DNA of 60,892 nt from Corynebacterium sp. (GCF_022712275.1 NZ_JALAGU010000048.1:1-60892), one strand, 5' to 3'. Positions 24,608 through 33,860 are shown, numbered from the stretch's first letter. Notes: generated from the letters alone by a model not told the origin. Program-made: numbers and translations.

Positions 24608-24654
24608 TTCGTCCCGGCATCACGGTCACGCCGAGACGTGGGGGACACGTCTGG

Positions 24655-26109
24655 TCAGCGTGAGGTGACGTCCGCGGTGGCGGCGTCCGCGTCAGAGGCA
24701 TCGGCGTCGGAGATCTCATCGGACGATTCATCGCCGACCTCCAGGTCGAAGCCGTGTTCGCCGGCGGCGTCCCACACGTCCTCCTCCCAGATGCCGGAGC
24801 GCTTGGCGACGACCACCGCGACCAGGGACTGACCGGTGACGTTGACCGCGGTGCGGCCCATGTCGATGATCGGCTCAATGGCCAGCAGCAGACCCACACC
24901 GGCCAGCGGCAGGCCCAGGGTCGACAGCGTCAGGGTGAGCATCACGGTCGCGCCGGTGGTGCCTGCCGTCGCCGCGGAGCCGATCACCGAGACGAAGATG
25001 ATCAGCAGGTAGTCGGTGAAGCCGAGGTCGAGGCCGTAGAACTGGGCCACGAACAGGGCGGCGATCGCCGGGTAGATCGAGGCGCAGCCGTCCATCTTCG
25101 TCGTCGCGCCCAGCGGCACGGCGAAGGACGCGTAGGCGCTCGGCACGCCCATGGACTGCTCGGTGACGCGCTGGGTGACCGGCATGACGCCCATCGAGGA
25201 CCGCGTGACGAAGCCCAGCGAGGTCACCGGCCAGACGCGGCGGTAGAACCCGGTGACGGACAGGCCGTTGAACATCAGCACGGCCGGGTAGATGACCAGC
25301 AGGACGATCGCGAGACCGACGTAGATCGCCAGGACGAACTTACCGAGGGAGCCCAGGGCGTCCCACCCGTAGTCGGCGACGGCGTGGCCGATGAGGGCAC
25401 CGGTGCCGATCGGGGCGAGGCGGATGATCCACCACAGGACCTTCTGCACCACAGTGAGCAGGGACTCGGTGATGTTGAGGAAAGGCTCGGCGGACTTACC
25501 GGCCTTCACCGCGGCGATGCCGAGGGCCAGGGAGATGATGAGCAGCTGGAGAACGTTGAAGCTCACCGAGATATCGCCGTCGGAGCTCACCGAAGCGCCG
25601 AGGCCGAGGAAGTTGGTGGGCACGACCGAGTCGATGAAGCCCATCCAGGAGCCGGTGTTGGACGGCTCGGCGGCGGAGGACGCGTCGATGTCCGTGCCGG
25701 AACCCGGCTTCATGATGACGCCGACGAGGATGCCGACGATCACGGAGAAGAACGCCGTGATGACAAACCAGATCAGGGTGCTGATCGCCAGGCGGGCGGC
25801 GTTGGCGACCTTGCGCAGGTTCGCCACCGAGGTGATGACTGCGGTGATGATCAGCGGCGGGACCATGGTCTTCAGCAGGGAGACGTAGATCGAGCCGGTC
25901 TTGTCGAGGAACTGGGCGAGCCAGGGGGCGTCGGCGTCGGGGATGTCGGACGCCTGTGCGCGGGCGATGAAGCCGAGGACCAGACCGACGACGAGGCCGG
26001 CGATGACCTGCGCGCCGAAGCCGGTCAGCCAGGCGGGCAGGTGCCGACGCGGCGCGGCGGTGCTGGTGGACGCCGCTGCCGGGGCGTCGGTGGTGTCCTG
26101 GTGGGACAT
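24655..26109 (-). CDS. Dicarboxylate/amino acid:cation symporter
   Basis: The 484-residue DAACS transporter of the GltP/DctA group has about eight membrane segments. Family blocks are L-K-T-M-V-P-P-L-I-I near residue 90, the G-A-T-T-K-M-D-G segment near residue 340 and R-T-A-V-N-V-T-G near residue 430. The C-terminus carries a hydrophilic acidic tail. AGGAGA sets the ATG. A palindrome ACAGATCTGT lies 17-26 bp upstream. It differs clearly from the other DAACS member at 11491, so the two probably have different substrates. Confidence 0.9.
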   Translation of the reverse strand: MSHQDTTDAPAAASTSTAAPRRHLPAWLTGFGAQVIAGLVVGLVLGFIARAQASDIPDADAPWLAQFLDKTGSIYVSLLKTMVPPLIITAVITSVANLRKVANAARLAISTLIWFVITAFFSVIVGILVGVIMKPGSGTDIDASSAAEPSNTGSWMGFIDSVVPTNFLGLGASVSSDGDISVSFNVLQLLIISLALGIAAVKAGKSAEPFLNITESLLTVVQKVLWWIIRLAPIGTGALIGHAVADYGWDALGSLGKFVLAIYVGLAIVLLVIYPAVLMFNGLSVTGFYRRVWPVTSLGFVTRSSMGVMPVTQRVTEQSMGVPSAYASFAVPLGATTKMDGCASIYPAIAALFVAQFYGLDLGFTDYLLIIFVSVIGSAATAGTTGATVMLTLTLSTLGLPLAGVGLLLAIEPIIDMGRTAVNVTGQSLVAVVVAKRSGIWEEDVWDAAGEHGFDLEVGDESSDEISDADASDADAATADVTSR

Positions 26110-26125
26110 GGGATTCTCCTAGTGA

Positions 26126-26135
26126 ACAGATCTGT
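26126..26135. promoter_or_regulatory. ACAGATCTGT palindrome
   Basis: A perfect 10-bp palindrome sits in the leader of the minus-strand symporter gene, immediately before the ribosome site. It could be an operator. Confidence 0.35.
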
Positions 26136-26221
26136 CTATATCGGCCCGTCACTCTACGCCTCTACCTGCGGAGAGACAATACTGCCCGGCCGGTGTTCCT
26201 GAGGTCACGTCGGAACCGGAC

Positions 26222-26237
26222 GATGATGCACATCATC
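26222..26237. promoter_or_regulatory. GATGATG-CA-CATCATC inverted repeat
   Basis: A perfect 7-bp-arm inverted repeat with a 2-nt centre lies in the 249-bp gap between the symporter (minus) and the CPBP protease (plus). The shape fits a TetR- or GntR-type operator. Confidence 0.4.
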
Positions 26238-26358
26238 CCAGGTCAGTGAGTTCGTGAAGCAATATGCTGGCAGCGACCTGTCAGTTCAGGACGAAGACGG
26301 TGATTCTGCCCGTATTCATTAGGTATGCAGGTCGCCGGGCCCGTAGCCTCATAAGGCA

Positions 26359-27162
26359 ATGACCACCACGACTGCACACACCACAGCGGCCACCGGTGCT
26401 GACTCCACCGACGCCGCCCCCACCACCATGTCCGACACCATCTCCCTGGGAGGACGCTTCCGCGTCCGACGCGGCGACCTCATCAGCGTCGTCGCCGTCA
26501 TCATGGGTCTGGCCACCATCAACGTCACCGCGCACCTGACCTCACTGTCGACGGTCGCGGCGATCGTCCCGGTCGGCGTGGCCTGCCTGCTCGTCATCGC
26601 CAAAGCACGTGGCATGACCTGGACCGATCTCGGTCTCGGCCGGGCCTATGTCGGCAAGGGCCTGAAGTACGGCATCGGCGCGGTCGTCCTCGTCGCCGCT
26701 GTCATCGCCGTGGCACTGGCGATCCCGATGACCAGGGGTTTCTTCTTCAATGAGTCCTATGCCTCGCTGCGCACCGCGCTGATCGCCGCGCTGGTGATCA
26801 TCCCGCTGCAGACCGTGCTGCCGGAGGAACTGGCCTTCCGTGGCCTGCTCCACGGCCGGCTCCGTCGCCTCGGCGGCACCAAGGCCGTTTTCATCGGCGG
26901 CTCGATCCTCTTCGGCCTGTGGCACGTCGCCAGCTCGCTGAGCCTCACCGCCACGAACGTGGGTCTGACCGCGTTCCTCGGCTCGGGTACCGCCGCCCAG
27001 TGGATCGGCGTCGGCCTGGCCGTCGTCGCCACCGCCGGCGCGGGTGCGGGGCTGACCTGGCTGCGTCACCACACCGGCAGCGTGCTCGCCCCCATCGGCC
27101 TGCACTGGGCCCTCAACGCCGTCGGCGCGCTCGCCGCTGCCGCCGCGTGGACCTTCCTGTGA
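26359..27162 (+). CDS. CPBP-family intramembrane metalloprotease
   Basis: The 267-residue membrane protein has about seven hydrophobic segments. The Abi/CPBP signature is E156-E157-L-A-F-R161-G, then F-G-L-W-H189 and a later L-H-W-A-L-N-A. These Glu and His residues form the intramembrane metal site. Family members process membrane proteins or protect against bacteriocins. TAGCCT (26344-26349) lies 9 nt before the ATG. It is convergent with the nuclease gene downstream. Confidence 0.88.
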   Translation: MTTTTAHTTAATGADSTDAAPTTMSDTISLGGRFRVRRGDLISVVAVIMGLATINVTAHLTSLSTVAAIVPVGVACLLVIAKARGMTWTDLGLGRAYVGKGLKYGIGAVVLVAAVIAVALAIPMTRGFFFNESYASLRTALIAALVIIPLQTVLPEELAFRGLLHGRLRRLGGTKAVFIGGSILFGLWHVASSLSLTATNVGLTAFLGSGTAAQWIGVGLAVVATAGAGAGLTWLRHHTGSVLAPIGLHWALNAVGALAAAAAWTFL

Positions 27163-27210
27163 CCGCTGCATCCAGGTAGGATGCCCGGACGCCGGGGAAG
27201 CCCTGAGCAG

Positions 27211-28227
27211 TTACTCGCAGGCGACGCCGTCGTTGTCGCCGTCCATGCCCGAGCGGTAGCCGGGCTCGCCGCGGTACAGCGGGGTCACTCCCGCAGCACG
27301 GGCTGCGGAGCAGTTCGCGTAGTAGACACCGGCCGGGTCGGCCGGCACATCCTCCGCGGCGGGAGCAGCCGGCGCGGCAGGTTCCTCCACCGGAACCTCG
27401 GCCGGGGCACCGGCATTGTCCCCGGCCACCGGGGAACCACCCGCGGCGATCCCGTCGGCGCCACAGCCCGAGAGGATACGCACCATGGCGTCCTTCTCCG
27501 CCTGCGTGACCCACAGCGCATAGGCGGCCTTCACGTCGATCTGCATCGACACATAGGTGCAGCGGAAGGACTTGTTGGCCGGCAGCCAGGTGGCGGCGTC
27601 CCCGTCGCTCTTCTGCATATTCGCCGGACCGTCGACAGCGAGCAGGTTCGCCGGGTCATTCGCCAGCTGCTCGCGGCGCTCCGGGGAGAGCTGCTGTGCA
27701 CCCTTCTGCCAGGCGTCCGACAGGGCGACGAGGTGGTCGATCTGCACGGCCGTGGAGGTGTCCTGACCACGGACGAAGTTGATGGTCCGGCCGGTGTACG
27801 GGTCGTCCAGGGTGCCGGTGAGCACCCGGCAGGTCCCGTCCTTGTAGGTGATGTCGGTGAGGTCGCGGGCGAGGATGTCATTGCGGGTGTCGCAGCCGTT
27901 GCGGTCCACGTCCGCCCACGCCTGACCGAACAGCGCCCGGTCATAGCCGGTTTTCGGGGCGCGACCCTTGACCTCGAGGGTTGCCAGGGTGGCCAGTGCC
28001 GTGGCGACGGCGTCATCGGCGGAGGATGCGGCGCCCCCCTCATCCCCTGGATCTTCCGCATCCTCGGTAGGCTCCGCCGACGGGGTCCCGGCCGGGGACG
28101 TCACCACCTCAGAGGTGGAGGTGACGGTGACGACGGTGGCGTCCTCATCCGTCGAACAGCTGACGAGGGCGGACGCAGCGAGAACGGACGCCGAGAGACC
28201 GGCGACCGTCCGGAGGGTGTTACGCAT
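27211..28227 (-). CDS. Secreted lipoprotein HNH nuclease with Excalibur domain
   Basis: The 338-residue protein has a lipoprotein signal with lipobox S-A-L-V-S-C, then a Thr/Ser/Glu linker. A DUF1524-type HNH core has D-H-L-V-A-L-S-D-A-W and L-L-A-V-D-G-P-A-N. After a Pro/Ala spacer comes a C-terminal Excalibur calcium-binding motif, D-G-D-N-D-G-V-A-C-E. It is probably an extracellular nuclease tethered to the membrane, used for DNA scavenging or defence. I chose ATG 28227, which overlaps the end of the upstream mannosyltransferase gene by 8 bp. Confidence 0.87.
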   Translation of the reverse strand: MRNTLRTVAGLSASVLAASALVSCSTDEDATVVTVTSTSEVVTSPAGTPSAEPTEDAEDPGDEGGAASSADDAVATALATLATLEVKGRAPKTGYDRALFGQAWADVDRNGCDTRNDILARDLTDITYKDGTCRVLTGTLDDPYTGRTINFVRGQDTSTAVQIDHLVALSDAWQKGAQQLSPERREQLANDPANLLAVDGPANMQKSDGDAATWLPANKSFRCTYVSMQIDVKAAYALWVTQAEKDAMVRILSGCGADGIAAGGSPVAGDNAGAPAEVPVEEPAAPAAPAAEDVPADPAGVYYANCSAARAAGVTPLYRGEPGYRSGMDGDNDGVACE

Positions 28228-29584
28228 CAGTGGTGTGGGGTTCCTTGACTTCAGCGGGTCCAGCATCTTCCGCAGGCCGGGCCCGCCACGCGGCGAGGCA
28301 CAGCAACGCCAGGCAGATGATGCCTGAGATGCCCTGAATATTTCCGTAGAGGAAGTCTACAATCCCGATGTCGCTGAACGACCACGGGCCGTTCTCCGGG
28401 AACACCTGGTAGTGGTGGTTCGCGCTCGTCTGGTAGTCCTCGTCACTGAGCCGCCCGAAGGACAGGTTCGCGACCACGAGCAGCAGGGTCCCGGTCAGCG
28501 TCGGCCAGTCCCACCCGTCCCGGCGTCCGGTGACCAGGGCAGAGAGCTGGGCCGCGAGGAGCACGATCCCGACGATGATGCCGGTCCAGTGGTGTGTCAC
28601 CGCGATCGGCGCCGAGATGCTCACCGCGAGTACCAGGGTCAGCAGGACGCTCACGGGGCGTCCGGCCGCCGACAGCCGCCACACCGCCCAGCCGGAGATC
28701 ACGGCGATGACCAGCAGACCGGGGATCATCAGGGTCTGGGCGGTGTCGCCGTCCATGCCCGCGCGGGTCAGAATGCCGGTGAGCGCCTGGTTCGCCGCGT
28801 AGCCGGGTCCACCACCGCGCTCGCCGTTGAAGAACTCCTCGGTCCAGAAGAACGTCGAGTCCGAGGCTCGGAAGATCCAGCCGAGGCCCGCGGTCACGAG
28901 GAAAGCGACGAAAGAGCGGGCGAGGTCACCCCACTTCCTCGTCACGAGGAAGACCAGGGCGTAGGCCGCCGGGGTGATCTTGATGCCGGCGGCGATGCCC
29001 ACGCCCGCACCGCGCAGCCACTTCGGTGTGTAACCCAGCAGGTCAGCGGCAACGAGCAGGACAAGGAAGACGTTGATCTGCCCGTACATCAGATGCACCT
29101 GCAGCGGCTCGATCAGCAGGGCGAAGCCCAGGGCAGCGAGCCCGGTGAGCGGGGCGAGACGACGCCAGAGAGTGGACACACCGGCCAGCACCGTGATCCG
29201 GTGGACCGCCATGGTCAGCAAGGCCCAGGCCGCGGCCAGTGAGGCCAGCGTCCACACCATCTCCATCGTCTCCTCGCCCATCCAGGTCAGCGGCACGAAA
29301 AGCACCGCGGCCAGTGGCGGGTAGATGAAGGCGAAGCCCGAGCGGGAGGGGAAATCGTCACCGTAGAGGGCGTTACCGTCGAGGATCGCCTGACCGGCGT
29401 CCACGAAGACACCGACGTCGAGCAGGTAGTTCTCCCGGACATGGGAGAAGACGCCGTCCAGCTGCCAGACGAGGCAGACCAGGCCGAGGAGGGTGACGAC
29501 AGCGAAAAGCCCCCGCACCAGCGGTCGGGACGCTGTGCGCGGGGTATCTGCGGTTGTGGTCGGGGATACGGTCGGGGCAGTCAT
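28220..29584 (-). CDS. GT87-family polyprenyl-phosphate-mannose mannosyltransferase
   Basis: The 454-residue membrane protein has about ten hydrophobic segments. An early acidic loop reads L-L-D-V-G-V-F-V-D, and Y-G-Q-I-N-V-F-L and A-A-G-I-K-I-T-P follow. These are hallmarks of GT87/DUF2029 enzymes that add mannose to lipoglycans (PimE/MptC-like) from a polyprenyl donor. The exact lipoglycan step cannot be read from sequence. TAAACT lies 9 nt before the ATG (minus strand). The nuclease gene follows with an 8-bp overlap. Confidence 0.85.
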   Translation of the reverse strand: MTAPTVSPTTTADTPRTASRPLVRGLFAVVTLLGLVCLVWQLDGVFSHVRENYLLDVGVFVDAGQAILDGNALYGDDFPSRSGFAFIYPPLAAVLFVPLTWMGEETMEMVWTLASLAAAWALLTMAVHRITVLAGVSTLWRRLAPLTGLAALGFALLIEPLQVHLMYGQINVFLVLLVAADLLGYTPKWLRGAGVGIAAGIKITPAAYALVFLVTRKWGDLARSFVAFLVTAGLGWIFRASDSTFFWTEEFFNGERGGGPGYAANQALTGILTRAGMDGDTAQTLMIPGLLVIAVISGWAVWRLSAAGRPVSVLLTLVLAVSISAPIAVTHHWTGIIVGIVLLAAQLSALVTGRRDGWDWPTLTGTLLLVVANLSFGRLSDEDYQTSANHHYQVFPENGPWSFSDIGIVDFLYGNIQGISGIICLALLCLAAWRARPAEDAGPAEVKEPHTTDA

Positions 29585-29643
29585 TGCCGGGAGAGTTTAC
29601 CTGCCCTGACTCCCGTTCCGGGCACCCGCCGAGCCCCGAGGAT

Positions 29644-30147
29644 CTACTGACCGTCGGGCAGGTCGCCGGAGGCGTTCTCCAGGTGGGCGCGGATGAACCA
29701 CTGGAACTGCTCCATGGCACCGATCTGGCCGATGAACATGTCCTCACTGACCGGGTCGAGCTGGTCGAGGGCGGCATCCGCCTCACGGGAGTCGATGATG
29801 ACCTTGTCGTAGATCTCGTTGAGAGCGGTGAGGTGCTGGACCGTGCTGCCCTTGTTGACCGGGTACTGGAGCGGCTCGCGGCCCGGCGAGTGGGAGTCCG
29901 GGGTACCGATCGGCTCGCCACCGAGGGCGGCGATGCGCTCGGCGACGGCGTCCGCGTTGGCACGGATCGCCTCGACCTCCGGGTCGAGCATCTCGTGGAC
30001 ACCGATGAAGTTCGGGCCGACAACGTTCCAGTGCGCGTGCTTGAGGATGAGGTGGAGGTCGTTGTAGGCGGTGAGGCGTTCCTGCAGGATGTCGATGACC
30101 TGCTTGGCATCGCCCTCTGACAGGCCCGGGACAGTGAAGTTACTCAT
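29644..30147 (-). CDS. dps: Dps-family DNA-binding ferritin
   Basis: This 167-residue protein stores iron and shields DNA from peroxide as a dodecamer. The intersubunit ferroxidase residues are visible in H37-A-H39-W-N, H51-E-M-L-D55 and the following glutamates. The later E-D-M-F-I-G-Q and F-Q-W-F-I-R-A-H also fit. Start: ATG 30147 with GGAG upstream; a longer in-frame start is less likely. It diverges from the thioesterase gene. Confidence 0.93.
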   Translation of the reverse strand: MSNFTVPGLSEGDAKQVIDILQERLTAYNDLHLILKHAHWNVVGPNFIGVHEMLDPEVEAIRANADAVAERIAALGGEPIGTPDSHSPGREPLQYPVNKGSTVQHLTALNEIYDKVIIDSREADAALDQLDPVSEDMFIGQIGAMEQFQWFIRAHLENASGDLPDGQ

Positions 30148-30295
30148 GGTGTCTATCGCTCCTTCGTATGACATGTGGTGATCTGCCGTGTCCGCTGTTC
30201 TCAACGGATCACGGCCCAGCCTATTCCAGATCACCGGGGAGCCGGTGGTTGTTCCACCCCCGAACAGGTCCATAAAAGGTAACGTGAACAGAACT

Positions 30296-31114
30296 ATGTT
30301 GACTGTGCCGAAGAAGTTGAAGAAGCCGCTCCGCAAGCCGCTGAAGAAGATCGAGAAGACCGTCATGAAGAAGGTCTTCGGGTCCCCCCGTGCTTTCGAG
30401 CGTGGCCTGGCGATCTGGCCCCCGCTGGCGGGCGACGGCGTGCGTGTCCACAACATCGCCGACGACTGGTCCTACGGCGAGGTCGTGCTGCATTCGGGGC
30501 CGTTGACCCAGAACATGCACGGTGCAGCCTTCGGCGGAACCCTGTTCTCCATGACCGACTTCCTCTTCGGGACGCTGGTCATGAAACGTCTCGGCCGCGA
30601 CTACGAGGCCTGGACCCGCACCGGCCAGTTCCAGTTCCTCGCCCCGGGTCGCGACGGTGCCCGGATGACGGTGCGCGTCACCGACGAGCTCTGCGAGGAG
30701 ATCCTCGCCGGCATCGAGGACGACGGCTACTACAACGTCGCCTTCACCTGCGTCATCACCAACCGGGACGGAACGGTGGTCGGCGTCGGCCAGCAGGACC
30801 TGCACGTGCGTCCCCGCAAGGGCCGTGAAGCGTCGAGGACGCCCGGGGCGGCGCGCGAGACCGACGAGTCCATGGCGCCCCGGGAACCGAAGGGGATGAC
30901 ACTGGAGCACCTGGTCACCGCGGCCGCCTGGCGAGCCTGGGGACCGACCGGCAGCGGCGAGCACGGCCTGCTGACCTCGGTGCTCTCCGCGGCACGACGC
31001 ATCCCCGAGCCCGAGGAGCAGGCCCGCTACGTGTGCGGCGAGATCCTGTCCCGCGACGCGCTGACCACCGGTGAACTGCTGGAGCTGGCGATCCCCCGGC
31101 GTCTGCTGGGATAG
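30296..31114 (+). CDS. DUF4442/hotdog-fold thioesterase-like protein
   Basis: The 272-residue protein opens with a basic helix (K-K-L-K-K-P-L-R-K-P-L-K-K) that may contact membrane lipids or nucleic acid. A hotdog domain of the PaaI/DUF4442 kind follows, with N-M-H-G-A-A-F-G-G-T-L. The C-terminal 80 residues are unassigned. It may hydrolyse acyl-CoA. GTG 30284 is an alternative start with AAAGGT upstream; ATG 30296 lies four codons later. Confidence 0.7.
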   Translation: MLTVPKKLKKPLRKPLKKIEKTVMKKVFGSPRAFERGLAIWPPLAGDGVRVHNIADDWSYGEVVLHSGPLTQNMHGAAFGGTLFSMTDFLFGTLVMKRLGRDYEAWTRTGQFQFLAPGRDGARMTVRVTDELCEEILAGIEDDGYYNVAFTCVITNRDGTVVGVGQQDLHVRPRKGREASRTPGAARETDESMAPREPKGMTLEHLVTAAAWRAWGPTGSGEHGLLTSVLSAARRIPEPEEQARYVCGEILSRDALTTGELLELAIPRRLLG

Positions 31115-31267
31115 CGTGGGCCCGGCGTGGCACTCTCCGAGAGACCTTCTAACCGGGTCTTACGCAACCAGGCCAACCCCGGGACCGTGTGGAGGAACGC
31201 CTGTCGGAGATCTGACGGTACGGTCTTCTGAGAACCGTGGTCGGTGGTCAGGCCCGGTCCGTTGTGA

Positions 31268-31309
31268 CCGGTGACCTCAGGAGTCGGCGAGACAGTGCCC
31301 TGTCACCGG
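31268..31309. terminator. CCGGTGAC/GTCACCGG inverted repeat
   Basis: Exact 8-bp arms (31268-31275, 31302-31309) with a 26-nt loop lie in the 206-bp gap between convergent genes. It may end either transcript, but the long loop and missing T-run lower confidence. Confidence 0.3.
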
Positions 31310-31320
31310 GGGTGGCGGGG

Positions 31321-31710
31321 TCACATGGCCGCGCCGACTGCGAGCAGCACGACCGCTGCCACGGGGAGCAGTCCCTGCTTCAGGGCCGCGCCACGCTTGT
31401 CCGGTGACGTCAACCAGAGCACTGCGGCGGCGCCGGACATGCTCACCGTGCCGGCCAGGGTCAGGGCCAGCCCGATACCTCCGGCAGTGGTGGTCACGGT
31501 CACGATGACGCCGACGAGGACCTCGACAGCCAGGAAAAGGTTGTAGAAACCCTGGTTGAAAGCCATCTCCCTGGTGCTGTCCGCCTCCTGCTCCGTGAGA
31601 CCGAAGATCGCGCGTGCGCGGGGGGTGGTCCAGGCCATGGACTCCAGGTAGAAGATGAACACGTGGAGTAGTGCGGCCAGTGCTGCCAGTACGGCACCTG
31701 TGATGATCAT
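31321..31710 (-). CDS. DUF1304 membrane protein
   Basis: The 129-residue protein has four membrane segments and the DUF1304 pattern. H-V-F-I-F-Y-L-E-S-M-A-W lies near residue 15, then M-A-F-N-Q-G-F-Y-N-L-F-L-A near residue 50. The function of the family is unknown. AGAGGCG precedes the ATG. It follows the oxidoreductase gene by 52 bp on the same strand. Confidence 0.85.
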   Translation of the reverse strand: MIITGAVLAALAALLHVFIFYLESMAWTTPRARAIFGLTEQEADSTREMAFNQGFYNLFLAVEVLVGVIVTVTTTAGGIGLALTLAGTVSMSGAAAVLWLTSPDKRGAALKQGLLPVAAVVLLAVGAAM

Positions 31711-31762
31711 TGCTGTTCGCCTCTGCTGTTCTTCCGGTTCTCTACGTTGTTGGTGGGGTCAG

Positions 31763-32740
31763 CTAGAACCGGAGCAGGACCTTGCCGGTGCGTCCGGAAG
31801 ACATGCTGGAGATCATCGCCTCGCGGAAATCAGAAGCGTCGAAGATACCCTCGACGGGGAGGGTGACACTCCCTTCCGAGATCCGTGTGATGAGTTCTCC
31901 GAAGAGCTCAGACTTCTTCCCGGGGTTCATCTCCTGGCTGATCTTGCTGCCCCAGAATCCGCGGACGGTGATGTCCTTGAAGATCACCGGGCCAGAGGGG
32001 ATCGTCATAGTCGGGTCACCCATCGCGCCGAAACACACCAGGGTGGAACCCTCGCCGAGCACGGAGACGAGATCTGCGGTCGACTGGCCACCCACCGAGT
32101 CCAGGCCGACGGAGATCGGAATGCCGCCGGTAATCTCCAGGACCTTGCCCTGCCAGTCCGGTTCTTCGGTCGACAGGACGTCGGTAATGCCCTCCGACGC
32201 CAGTTGGGCGACAGCGTCATCACGCCGGACCAGACCGATGACGTGGATGCCCCGTGCCTTGGCGAGCTGGGCGAGGATCCTTCCGACGGCTCCGTTGGCG
32301 GAGTTCTGGATCAGCCAGTCACCCTCATGCAGTTCTAGGAAGTCCAGCAGGCTGATCGCGCTGAAAGGCATCGACACCAGCTGCGCCGCACTGTCGTCGG
32401 ACAACTCATCGGGAACGGGGATTGCCCCGGCGGCATCGATCAGCGCATACTCCGCCCAGACACCGAAGGATGTTCCGCTGACGACCCGCTGCCCGGCCTC
32501 CAGTCCCGTCACCCCGGATCCGACGGCATCGACGGTGCCGAGCACCTCTGTTCCGGCGGGAGCGGGGAGGTCGGGAACGAATCCGTAGGTTCCTCGGATC
32601 GTCCAGATGTCGTGGTTGTGAACGGGGGACAGGACCACCCGGATCCTGACCTGTCCTGCCGAGGGCTCAGGCACGTCCTCCTCGGTGAGGCGGAGGACGT
32701 CTTCCGGTTCTCCGAAACGGTCATGGGTGAGGCTGCGCAT
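31763..32740 (-). CDS. Quinone oxidoreductase-like MDR protein
   Basis: The 325-residue zinc-free medium-chain reductase has H-D-I-W-T-I-R-G-T-Y and the P-A-G-T-E-V-L-G-T-V-D block. The cofactor segment near residue 145, N-S-A-N-G-A-V-G-R-I, fits NADPH-dependent quinone or enoyl reductases. The ATG at 32740 is chosen because GAGGA lies 9 nt upstream; ATG 32761 is possible. Its neighbours ohr/ohrR point to an oxidative-stress setting, by position only. Confidence 0.87.
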   Translation of the reverse strand: MRSLTHDRFGEPEDVLRLTEEDVPEPSAGQVRIRVVLSPVHNHDIWTIRGTYGFVPDLPAPAGTEVLGTVDAVGSGVTGLEAGQRVVSGTSFGVWAEYALIDAAGAIPVPDELSDDSAAQLVSMPFSAISLLDFLELHEGDWLIQNSANGAVGRILAQLAKARGIHVIGLVRRDDAVAQLASEGITDVLSTEEPDWQGKVLEITGGIPISVGLDSVGGQSTADLVSVLGEGSTLVCFGAMGDPTMTIPSGPVIFKDITVRGFWGSKISQEMNPGKKSELFGELITRISEGSVTLPVEGIFDASDFREAMISSMSSGRTGKVLLRF

Positions 32741-32784
32741 CACGGTATCCTCGTCTTTCATGGGTGTTGGTGGGCAGGGGGCGG

Positions 32785-33207
32785 TCAGTCGTCCACGACG
32801 GAGACAGTCACGTCGATGTTTCCGCGGGTGGCGTTGGAGTAGGGGCAGACCTGGTGGGCGGCGTCGGCGAGTGCCCGGGCCTCCTCGGTCGGCATGTCGG
32901 GGATCTGCACCTCGAGGTGCACGCTGAGCTCGAATCCGCCGTTGCCGTCGGATCCGATGCCGACCCGGGTGCCCACCGAGCTGTCGGCCACGGAGACCTT
33001 CTTCGTTCGGGCGACCATCTGGAGAGCGGAGTGGAAGCAGGCCGCATAGCCGGCAGCGAAGAGGAGCTCCGGGTTGGCGCCGTCGCCGCTACCGCCCATT
33101 TCGGTGGGGACGGCGAGATCCAGGTCCAGGCGTCCGTCGGAAGTTGCGACGTGGCCGTCGCGGCCGGCACCTGTGGCCAGTGCCTCTGCGGTGTAGAGCG
33201 GGGTCAT
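32785..33207 (-). CDS. ohr: Organic hydroperoxide resistance protein
   Basis: This 140-residue OsmC/Ohr-family peroxidase reduces organic hydroperoxides. The peroxidatic cysteine is C57 in G-Y-A-A-C-F-H-S, and the resolving cysteine is C121 in V-C-P-Y-S-N-A-T-R-G-N. The conserved arginine is R17. AAAGGA precedes the ATG. It begins 1 bp after the regulator gene, so the two form an operon. Confidence 0.95.
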   Translation of the reverse strand: MTPLYTAEALATGAGRDGHVATSDGRLDLDLAVPTEMGGSGDGANPELLFAAGYAACFHSALQMVARTKKVSVADSSVGTRVGIGSDGNGGFELSVHLEVQIPDMPTEEARALADAAHQVCPYSNATRGNIDVTVSVVDD

Positions 33208-33208
33208 G

Positions 33209-33658
33209 TCAGTCCTTTCGGGTAGGTGTGTGTGGAGGGGCCGGTTCCTGACGGCCGAGTTGCCGCAGGCTCCGGACGAGCCTGCCGGCGGTGTCGTCGT
33301 CCGGGACTCCCATCGCCGCCGCGACGTCGCGGGGAATCCCGGACAGGGGTTCCCGGAGTCCCTCACCCGCGTCCGTGAGCTCGATATTGACCACCCGTTC
33401 GTCTTCCAGGGCGCGGTGCCGACTGACGTAGCCCGCCTGTTCCAGACGCTTCACCAGGGGGGAGAGGGTGCCGGAATCCAGCTGCATCTCCTCCCCGAGT
33501 TCGCGGATGGTCCGGGGCCCCTGGTTCCAGAGGACGTAGAGCACCAGGAACTGGGGGTACGTGAGGTTCCAGGGCTCGAGCAACTCCCGGTACGTGCGTG
33601 TGGTCTTACGGCTTGCGGAGTAGAGGGCGAAGCACAGCATGCGGTCGGTAGCTCCCAT
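33209..33658 (-). CDS. ohrR: OhrR-type MarR regulator
   Basis: The 149-residue peroxide sensor has the N-terminal reactive cysteine C9 in M-L-C-F-A-L-Y-S-A. A winged helix follows with T-I-R-E-L-G-E-E-M and D-S-G-T-L-S-P-L-V-K-R-L. Oxidation of the cysteine should release it from DNA and allow ohr expression. I chose ATG 33658, since the longer start at 33679 would overlap the TAAGAT promoter element. The palindrome at 33684-33695 is the likely operator. Confidence 0.9.
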   Translation of the reverse strand: MGATDRMLCFALYSASRKTTRTYRELLEPWNLTYPQFLVLYVLWNQGPRTIRELGEEMQLDSGTLSPLVKRLEQAGYVSRHRALEDERVVNIELTDAGEGLREPLSGIPRDVAAAMGVPDDDTAGRLVRSLRQLGRQEPAPPHTPTRKD

Positions 33659-33683
33659 GCCGACAACTATTGCACACATCTTA

Positions 33684-33695
33684 ATTGTGCACAAT
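33684..33695. promoter_or_regulatory. ATTGTGCACAAT operator of ohrR-ohr
   Basis: A perfect 12-bp AT-rich palindrome lies directly upstream of and touching a TAAGAT -10-like box, with a related half ATTGCACA at 33669-33676. OhrR sites are AT-rich palindromes with AATTGTA-like halves, so autorepression is likely. Confidence 0.65.
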
Positions 33696-33860
33696 CTTTT
33701 GAAGGGATTTCGGTCCCGCGAGGTCGACCCGCGCGCGATGCGGCAACCGCGCCACCCCGGAATCAGCCTTGTACGGGCCAGGTACATGTCCCCGGACCAC
33801 AATGGGAACCGACACGCCCCTGACCCCACCGGACCGGGGCCCTCACGGCAGGGGCATGAC

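Noticed and set aside
11491..26109. Recent duplication of the dicarboxylate symporter gene
   Set aside because: The two proteins share the fold but differ throughout in sequence and length, so they are old, separate members.
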